Shown: piece by piece, positions 57,190 to 64,000 of the stretch
Layout of the letters: every line of letters starts with the position of its first letter
Numbering within the stretch: position 1 is the stretch's first letter
NCBI GenBank assembly: GCA_029817715.1
Contig: JARUPY010000088.1
Coordinates: 1,178,001 to 1,242,000 of the forward strand
Direction: 5' to 3'
Length of the DNA: 64,000 nucleotides
DNA from: Melastoma dodecandrum
Taxonomy: Eukaryota > Streptophyta > Magnoliopsida > Myrtales > Melastomataceae
The notes under the pieces: model-generated
What the model saw: only the letters and a program-made list of their open reading frames with translations
Database searches by the model: none
What the model was told of the DNA's origin: nothing
Translations under genes and position numbers: made by a program

Positions 57190-57594
57190 TGGTTGAGGGT
57201 TCTTTTTATACTTAGTAAGATACTAGGCATTCTTACAGAACTCCCTTTGTTTCTCTGTCACAAGGGAATCAAGTAAACTAAACGGCAAATTACAGAACAA
57301 CACAAGCTGGTAATTAGACAAAGCACGAGCATACCTACTCGCTATAGCCGGATTGTATTGGCTCCGGTCGGGCTTCCTGTTAGCAAAGGCTTCGAGGGAC
57401 AGGCCGCCGCCTCCCAAACGCCTGCCGTTCTTCTTCTTCTTGGCTGAAAGCAAACCGCTCGACGTTCCGGCGGCTCCATCGTCCCCGCGATTCCAACTCT
57501 TGATTGACCAATTGATCGCCCAACCTGGATTTGACGTTCGTGCTTGATCGACGGAACGGAGGCGGCGATTCTCTGATCGAAGAAATTCGAACAC
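57190..57594 (-). pseudogene. TAP26/CCDC59-like (rRNA-processing family) gene remnant
   Basis: Minus-strand exon ending at 57339 (donor GCGA|GTAGGT) encodes a Lys-rich leader followed by GGGGLSLEAFANRKPDRSQY and NPAIA; spliced to an exon starting at 57254 it gives KKQREFCKNA. This matches the N-terminal block of a small, conserved plant nucleolar protein of the TAP26 (CCDC59/FYV7) type. At 57223-57225 a TAG replaces the expected Lys codon, after which the frame reads YLTKYKKN, matching the expected KYxxKYKK pattern, and soon meets TAA. The remaining two-thirds of the protein is not found downstream. Family name is from memory; the nonsense codon within a conserved block is directly visible. 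Confidence 0.6.
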
Positions 57595-58559
57595 TAATTC
57601 CCAAATTCGATCTGCGCAGCCAACTTTAGGGCGTGTTTGTTTTAGCGTAAATAGTTTCGGTCTGTACTGAAATCACATATTTTCCTTTCAAAGATCATGT
57701 TTTAGATTCACGTCAGGAATCCGAACACTTAAATTGCTTCCAAACACATCCTTGACTGTAGGCTTCCTCGTACTCCCCCTCATCCATGCAGCCACCCAGT
57801 AGTCGATGATCTCCGTCCAGATCACAGACAGCCTGCTGCGGCTACGCCCTCCGGTCACAGTGAAACGGTGATCTTTGAGCCATAAATCTGTGTTCTCACT
57901 TTTCAAAGCACAGCTCAATTACTATCCAATCCACAGATGATGTGTTTACCAACGACGTTGCGTGCCTGCACGCCCTGCGCATGACCATGATAGTCCTACG
58001 TGCAGGGATTAGTTCTTCCGAGGCAAATCAAATTCACAAATACAGCGAGTGACATTGATGAAAATCTATCTGCAGATAACCCAGACCATACACATCCAGA
58101 TATACAACACCAGCAGATCTTGAGACTGACTGCTATGCATACATAAACAGATATTTCATTGGTCTCCAAGCAATGTTCCAAAACCTGTTTAGATTGAAAG
58201 AAAGTGGTGTGCCATCAGGAAGGAAAGACAGAAAACTCCTGAATTACTTTCGCTTCCTTCCGTCTATCTGTCCTTCAACCAAACTTATGCTTTTGTATTT
58301 CTACATCAAAAAGACACTCTGGAGATTAAACTATAGATTTGCACTTCATACAGCTAATGGAATCCACTGCTGGCTTGGACATGTTCTGGAATCAGGATCC
58401 CCCAGCAAAGCCAGCAACTTCATATGCCCTGTATCAGTCACCCCCCAAATCTCAGCACCATCCCAAAAAACGACCACCCAATGACAGGTAAAGGTTTAAA
58501 AGGTAGTAATCTGGACTAAAGCAATGCGCACAGGTACGTACCCACTACATGCGATCCAT
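57595..58559. other. Intergenic spacer
   Basis: About 1 kb between two pseudogenes. Short frames here (for example 57688-57918 minus) have no recognised domains. Confidence 0.45.
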
Positions 58560-60168
58560 CTAAGCAAAACGCCCTTTAATTCTTATCCTGCTTTCCGCCC
58601 GTACCTTTCTCGATTCATACCTGATGTGCTTATCGTACCTGCTCGAGATCATAAAGTGATCATACCGAGTTGTATTAAAAACAACAACAAAAAGTAAACC
58701 TAAATAAAAGACATAAGAGGCCAGTTCAATCAAAATAAGAAAGAAGACGACTCTGAGGGAGTCACAAAATGGGATCAATTAATAGGCAGGTACCAAGCTG
58801 CAGTCAGGGCAGGATCTCTGGTTCAGTTTTGAGAAAAACAGGTGAAAGGCGCAGTCAATGATATACACTTCGTCCAGATAAGAACGATTATGGTTAATTC
58901 CAAATGGTAAACTACATATGTTAAGATAGAATGGTAACACCTGAAGGTACCTTCTTGTTTTCCTCTTCTCCTTGTATCGTGTGAGTGCTGACTCCCACTC
59001 GACTGGAAAATTCATACTGAACAGGTCTCCTAACAACTACAGGCACATAATTAGTCCTGTCTTGATCGGGGTTGTCCTGAACACTTCCAGGAGAGCATAG
59101 GCTATCAATGTTCTGTTGCTTGTCCAAGGTCGTAGGGACTTCCTCATGAAAGTCGTTCAGGAAATAAGAGCAATTATAATCTTGTTTTGCAGCCTCATCC
59201 TCGCCGTGAATCCACTGAAACGCCTGCCTGAGAAAGTACACATTTACCTACCATATCAACATTGAACAATTATATAATCCCGCACAAAAGACAACAACCA
59301 ACCTCATAATGGCCGAATGGTGTCGAGCCATTCCCATCATCACAAGCCAGAAAATCAAACTCATTTTTGGCTGGGACAGTCTGTTCGAAAGAGGAGTACG
59401 GAGGTGAACTGAAGGATTTGATGGGGCCAGACCCAAAGTAAAGGCCGGGTTCCGGTTTCGTAAGCATACGCAACTGGTGCAGTATCTCCTTCTTATGCTG
59501 CCCACAAGTTGCATTCCGATTCTACATCATCACAACATGGACGTCATCAACGCCCATCTCTCTCACTAAAAGAAAAATCAAACCTTTCGAAATTCTCCGA
59601 CTCACAATGGGTACAGCAATCAATGACCCTAACGGATCCAAACCAAACGCTACCTTCGGAAGGTGAGGGACGTCACCGCCGGCGTGGGCCAAACCTTTGA
59701 AACCGGCATTCTCGGAGTTCGCAATCAAATCATCCAAGCTAACAAAAGACGGCATCTCCCAAAGAACCATCCCCCCTTATCCTCATCCTCATCGAGGCCG
59801 GCACCCACAAACCCTAACTCATCGAATCCCCAGAACCCCATCAGTTCAGTGACCTCGGGGCAGCCAGAGAAGCCCTCGAGGGGCCTACGGCAGTGAGCGA
59901 CATCGTGGCGCTACCAATCGCAGGACTGGCACAACGCGAGACGCTCGGACGCGCAGAAGATGGAGGCAGGGGAGGAGTCGCAGGCGTCACAGAGGAGTGA
60001 CCGGGTGTGCTTAGCGAATAGAGGGTTGCTGGAGTGGACCTCGCGGTCGCAGCCTAGGCAGAGCTTGGCGGTGTCGGCCCTGCAATATAGGACAGCCTCC
60101 GTGTCCCCGCAGTAGTAGCAGGTTCGGTCGGGTCTCTTCCCGCCGCCTTGGACGTCACCATACGTCAT
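58560..60168 (-). pseudogene. CONSTANS-like (B-box plus CCT) transcription factor gene, broken
   Basis: Four exons on the minus strand: 59654-60168, 59303-59521, 58951-59223, 58560-58638. Exon 1 encodes a B-box zinc finger (CYYCGDTEAVLYCRADTAKL, then CDACDSSPASIFC). Right after SCDW comes TAG at 59911-59913, where relatives have an acidic residue; the frame goes on RRPLEGFSGCPEVTEL, then shifts near the six-base homopolymer at 59771-59776 into MPSFVSLDDLI. Exon 2 (RNATCGQHKKEILHQLRMLT) is clean. Exon 3 starts AFQWIHGEDEAAKQDY but the CCT half (SALTRYKEKRKTRRY) is in another frame, and its length (273) is off phase by one. Exon 4 completes the CCT domain ([20 protein letters not shown]). One nonsense and two frameshifts mean no normal product. 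Closest, from memory, to the COL13-15 group. Confidence 0.8.
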
Positions 60169-60701
60169 GGGGGTGGGGTGGGGGTGTTCTGTCGGAAGGT
60201 AGCAGCTGGTGGCGGTTGTTGGGTTAATTGTCCGAAGAAGAAGAAGATGGAGTTGGAATGGAATAGTCTGTTCCAATTTGGTTTGCCTCCATTTTCATGA
60301 TATTTTCTTTGTATTATCTGTCAGTCATTTTCATCTCATTTCATTTTCATTTTTCTCATGTTTGATTTTTTCCAACACATTTACATCGATCACATGTAAA
60401 TATATTTGAATATTTTCCAAATTGAAATTGACAATTGAAAGGGGATGCTGGTTTTAATTAACATTGGATCATCATTATCCGATTTACACTAAGCATAAGG
60501 ATCGTTCATTACATTGGTGATGCTAGCCAAGAGCTAACCATGCAAGAAGCTACCAAACCTTATTCACAGAGATTATTCCATGCACATAGACGAATTCATC
60601 ATCATCCTCCTAAGTTGTTTATTCCAAGTTCCTTTGCGATTTCTCGTAGTCATAGTCGTCGTGGGGGAGGATGGCGTGCGACGGCTGCCCCTGATGTTGG
60701 C
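60169..60701. other. Intergenic, CONSTANS-like pseudogene to glutaredoxin
   Basis: 0.5 kb of former promoter and glutaredoxin 3' UTR. Nothing else recognised. Confidence 0.5.
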
Positions 60702-61007
60702 TTAGGATTGGGCTTGGTAAGGCCTCACGAGAGGGAGGAGAGAGCCGTTGAGGTGGCGAGACATGACCTCGTTGGTAGAGCCGACGAGCTTCCCGCCGAT
60801 GAACACGGCGGGCTCGGTGGTGCTGCATCCCAGCTTTACGAGGGCCTTCTCAATCTCCCTGTAATCGGGGTCGCGGTCAATCTCGTGGACCGACGTCGCC
60901 ACCCCGAGCTGCTGGAAGAGGAAGGTCACGGTGCAGCAGAGGTAGCACGTGCTCTTGCTGAATATGACCACCCCGGGCTCCGAAGCATAGGCCTTCACCT
61001 TCTCCAT
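60702..61007 (-). CDS. Glutaredoxin, plant-specific ROXY-related type
   Basis: Single-exon gene of 101 residues, the usual size. It opens MEKVKAYASEPGVVIFSKST, has the active site CYLC followed directly by another Cys, then EIDRDPDYREIEKAL, the glutathione-binding TEPAVFIGGKLVGSTNEVMS and LNGSLLPLVRPYQ. The GGKLVGSTNEVMxxHLxGSL block marks the land-plant CC-type (ROXY) clade, yet the active site reads C-Y-L-C instead of C-C-x-C. Members regulate TGA transcription factors and organ development. The terminal ALWL motif needed for TGA interaction in some ROXYs is absent (end is QAQS). The start at 61007 is preferred over 61046, whose leader is unlike the family. Confidence 0.85.
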   Translation of the reverse strand: MEKVKAYASEPGVVIFSKSTCYLCCTVTFLFQQLGVATSVHEIDRDPDYREIEKALVKLGCSTTEPAVFIGGKLVGSTNEVMSRHLNGSLLPLVRPYQAQS

Positions 61008-61639
61008 CGGTTGCTCTTCCCTACCGACACCTCCTAGTCGGATCAAGCCCTAAGGGTCTGAGCTCGATCCGGCTGGCTGGTGGTTCTCTGGGAAGGCCCG
61101 AGTGGCTCCTGCGGTCGTCCCGGAAGGGTTTATGTAGGGAACAAAGCGGATTCCTTCCGAGGGTCCCGGAGAACTTCGGAAAGAAAAGCCGGGTGCACTT
61201 CCGTGGAGATGCTCGTGGAGGTAGAAAAGAGGCTTTGCAGATAATGACTAGTCGGAAAGGATTCAAGCTCTTTCGCTGTGAAATGGCTGGAGCGGAATCG
61301 CAGCCATGAACAATCGAGAACAGAGAGGGTAAATAACGCGCGGACGCCTCTGATAAGCTCTCTCGAGGGGAAAAGTGCGAGTGGTTCTTAACATCGAATC
61401 CAATGTCTTCGCAAACTGTGACCCCAAAAGTGGGGGAAGAATATAAGATGCGAGGGGAGGGTGGCTGCCATGGTCAAATTCCCTGCACGATAAGATCCTC
61501 ACAATCTTCTAACATTCTCCCCCGATCTTACAACCACACCAACTTTGAATCTTTTCCCGCATTTCTTTTCGAACGTCATGAGAGGAAGAGATAAAAAGGG
61601 GCGATAGTTGCGTACGAATACTTCCTCATCTCCGGGAGA

Positions 61640-61812
61640 TAAAAAAGAAAAAAAATCGCTGTAACAGTGGTTACAGCTGAGGATTCTCTTCTTTGAGATT
61701 ACAAAGCTCGGGAGGTGGCGAAGAAGATGGAGTCTCCCCCCGACTCCAGTGGGGTTCGAACACTGAATCTCTTGCTCCCAAGACCAGCGACTCATCCAGT
61801 GGGCCATTAGCG
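61640..61812 (-). mobile_element. tRNA-derived SINE-like element
   Basis: On the minus strand an RNA polymerase III A-box TGGCCCACTGG (61796-61806, full match to TRGYNNANNNG) is followed 35 bases later by a B-box GTTCGAACCCC (61751-61761), the internal promoter spacing of a tRNA. The intervening sequence does not fold into a normal tRNA anticodon arm, so a tRNA gene is unlikely. About 90 bases further there is a T-rich end (TTTTTTTTCTTTTTT at 61643-61657), as in some plant SINEs. No target duplication was found. Confidence 0.45.
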
Positions 61813-62533
61813 TTTACCTGGCTTTTGATTAAAATCTAAGCTCAATACTTATCTTAGTGATATGGATTTGGAAGAAATAGATTGAGATCGAGGGATTTCT
61901 TGTTGAAATTATGTATCGGGTTTGCTTCACTTAAAACTTAGCCGATGGTAGGAATTAACGATTGATGGAGAAGTTTGAAGGAAAGAATAGAATTAATCGT
62001 TCCAAAATTCTCTTATCGCACAATTTACACAAACAAATTTTGGCTTCTTATTTGATCAAACAATTCTTAATATCTCTGTGATACGCTATACTTAGGTTTA
62101 TACATTTAGTCCCTTGAGCTTTTTTGTGCGTTGTTCACGGCCGTATTCGAGCAAGGATTGTGAGTGGGGAAGGACTTAGTCGTAATTAATTATAAGTGTA
62201 GGCATTGAAGTTTTATTAATGTCGAAATACTGTCGTTCAGGCAAAAAACTATATGTTATATCGATATGCGTAATATTGATATTATATAAATTCACGTCCG
62301 ACTCATTTATATATTGGGTTTAGAAATGTGGCCTAGCACATATGTTGGCAGAATTAAGCCCAATTCAATTATAGATTTAAATGATGTTAAATATGGCTTT
62401 ACCCATGCATAGACAGACACATTCATGGTCTTGCTCATACTCTAACCTAATGTATAATCCAGCACAATATGGTCCTTAAGCCCGTGTTTCTTTGTCCTGC
62501 TTCGCATAAAGAAGACACGTACGAATTCTTCAA

Positions 62534-62549
62534 CTCCTATAAATAGGAG
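62534..62549. promoter_or_regulatory. TATA-like palindrome CTCCTATAAATAGGAG
   Basis: A TATAAATAG box lying inside a perfect inverted repeat with 7-base arms. Such boxes are frequent in plant retrotransposon LTRs and strong promoters; no transcript start or adjoining gene is evident, so its role is unknown. Confidence 0.3.
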
Positions 62550-63707
62550 TCCGCTTCCCTCATAGAGACAATTTCAAGATTGATGAACTCCTTAGCTCGG
62601 TGAAGCTCTCGAGCACTAATAAATAACTAATGGAATCATAAACAAAATTTCAAACACATGGTAGGTCCGCACCGACTTCTACCGTCATGGCTTCCTGGAA
62701 AACAATGGCATCAGCTTCTCCTTTTTTTGTAATCTCGTCTCACTTCATCGATGATACGCAGAATAAGTTGGTATGCGTTCCGATCAGATCAGCAGAGGAG
62801 GCCGATTCTTCGCGTGATAAAATGTTCAGGGGAAGATGACATTATGCGTTGAATTGCATATATAGGGAGTAGTACTGCACATCCATTAAGCTGGAGCTCG
62901 TTAGGCCCCACAAGGCTAGCCGGCTGAAGGCAATATTCCGAAGGAGCACATCGAATGCCTCCGTGAGCAAGGCCAATTCCGACAACGGATCCGTGTTCTG
63001 CAAAGGGAGGCATTATCCCTTCCCCGGGTTTTAAGAAGAAAACTTGTAATATCCAAACTTGTGTTATTGCAAATTTGGTGACATAATGTCATTTGAAGTT
63101 TGATTAAAACATAAGATAAAGTTTGATCTCGGGTTTTCCCGGCCACCATCCTCCTCCAATTTCAGAAAATTTGAGAAGATCCTGCACGCCGGGACGGTGT
63201 CATAAATCGTGGAATTTTCTGCAGGAACGAGGATATCCTCAAGGATATCTGTGCTGCTTGTATCCCGCTTCACAGCCCTTCCGATTTCATTGCAGATATG
63301 ACTCGTTGTTGGAAGAGGTCTAGGCTTAGAACTGCGAGCGACATCCCCTACCATTTGGTGGATTTTTTGGGAGGGAGGGTTGAAATCATCGGCTTTTGGC
63401 CGCACTGAAATGATTTGGTTACTCGTAATAAAGAAACAACGTTGAAAAATCACTGAACATGAAATATAAAGTATGACATACTTTTATCTAATAGTTTTTG
63501 AATTTTTAGACATCGTCCGTCCGCCGTAACAAAAAAAAAACTTTGGTTTAAATTTACTAGTACATCTTTCTCCTTCTTGTGTTATTATTACCGGAAGTTA
63601 GAAGACTGACGACTCTAGGGTGTCATTTGATATCAGACATTTTTGGTAGGGGAGTTCGATGTGGTAATATTATCTACACACGCATTTTTTTAATTCCCAA
63701 CGTTATC

Positions 63708-64000
63708 TCAGACGTCCCAGATGGTCTTTTCCATGGCTGCGTGGTTGGGCATGTGGTGGTTCGGGTGTTGTCCGAAGCCGTCGTGGCCCATGACGGGTGG
63801 TGGCAGACTATGGGGATTGTTGTCCTGCATCCTGTTGCTGCCGTTCCTAACTCCTTGTCTTGATTGGCCGCTGCTTATCCCCAACAAGTCTAGGGTCATC
63901 CTGTCGGTTCCATTTGGGGTGTTGTTGCCGCCAAACATCGGTAATGGTCTTGATACTGTCCCCTTTCCGGGAACAGGTGCAGGGTTGATGTTGCTTACTG
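63708..64000 (-). CDS. C-terminal part of an INDETERMINATE-DOMAIN-like zinc-finger protein (5' part outside window)
   Basis: Minus-strand frame, open from the window edge to the stop at 63708-63710. It reads GTDRMTLDLLGISSGQSRQG, close to the conserved IDD C-terminal motif (T-x-D-F-L-G), then an Asn/His/Pro-rich stretch, and ends AAMEKTIWDV. IDD proteins are nuclear C2H2 regulators acting in development and gibberellin or root patterning; their zinc fingers would lie beyond position 64000. Assignment rests on one short motif and the type of tail. Confidence 0.45.
   Translation of the reverse strand, partial: VSNINPAPVPGKGTVSRPLPMFGGNNTPNGTDRMTLDLLGISSGQSRQGVRNGSNRMQDNNPHSLPPPVMGHDGFGQHPNHHMPNHAAMEKTIWDV

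Larger units (their letters stand above)
61008..63707. other. Intergenic, glutaredoxin to IDD-like gene
   Basis: 2.7 kb with no supported protein-coding gene. It contains the SINE-like element at 61640-61812 and a TATA-containing palindrome at 62534. The frames at 61263-61502 and 63064-63453 have no recognised domain. Part may be old retrotransposon LTR sequence, but no matching termini are found. Confidence 0.45.

Noticed and set aside
61738..61812. Possible tRNA gene on the minus strand
   Set aside because: Internal promoter boxes are good, but no plausible 7-bp acceptor stem or 7-base anticodon loop can be formed; SINE-like origin fits better.
63064..63453. 129-codon minus-strand frame
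   Set aside because: No recognisable domain and composition like the surrounding spacer.
1..64000. CRISPR arrays, bacterial operons or prophage features
   Set aside because: The spliced plant genes exclude a prokaryotic origin, and the only regularly spaced palindromes are the MULE subterminal units, which lie within defined inverted repeats.

Overview
The window is nuclear DNA of a flowering plant. Nearly every gene is a known plant family split by short GT-AG introns, the spacers are AT-rich, and there is a Mutator-like transposon (MULE) and a SINE-like remnant. Grass-type features are absent, so a broad-leaved (non-grass) angiosperm is likely; I cannot name the species. Exon joints below were worked out by eye from splice signals, reading phase and family similarity.

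Layout. 0-9 kb: 3' end of an ALKBH10B-type RNA demethylase gene, a DUF688 gene, the exosome subunit RRP4 (7 exons) and MBD4 (CW zinc finger plus methyl-CpG-binding domain). 10-23 kb: a DNase I-like (EEP fold) protein with one GC-AG intron, an ERD6-like sugar transporter (17 exons), an intronless RKF3-like SPARK receptor kinase and a class VI receptor-like cytoplasmic kinase. 23-29 kb: an AT-rich degenerate repeat, a PPR gene with a single-base frameshift, and an intronless VAPYRIN-like (MSP plus ankyrin) gene.

29.7-42.6 kb: a BSL1-type kelch-phosphatase gene that is clearly a pseudogene. It has nonsense codons, several one-base deletions, a damaged GNHE phosphatase motif, and a missing kelch-to-phosphatase linker where an antisense DUF4283 retroelement piece now sits. 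A complete 6,423-bp MULE (30363-36785) lies in its third intron, flanked by a perfect 10-bp target duplication, only two bases before the splice-acceptor-adjacent exon. The MULE has long terminal inverted repeats packed with a roughly 25-bp palindrome (seven copies at each end). It carries two decayed genes: a MudR-type transposase and a plant mobile domain (MAIN-like) protein.

43-61 kb: a BRN1/CELF-like RNA-binding protein (9 exons), a vacuolar NHX Na+/H+ antiporter (13 exons), a Tubby-like F-box protein, a small glycine-rich protein, a broken TAP26/CCDC59-like gene, a broken CONSTANS-like (B-box plus CCT) gene, and a ROXY-related glutaredoxin. 61-64 kb: a SINE-like element, a repeat-poor spacer, and the 3' end of what looks like an INDETERMINATE-DOMAIN zinc-finger gene running off the window.

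The genes do not form a pathway; this is an ordinary euchromatic neighbourhood. The striking features are the clustering of single-copy-type genes in early or advanced decay (BSL1, PPR, TAP26-like, CONSTANS-like) among intact neighbours, which would fit gene loss after a duplication, and the palindrome-rich MULE carrying a plant mobile domain gene.
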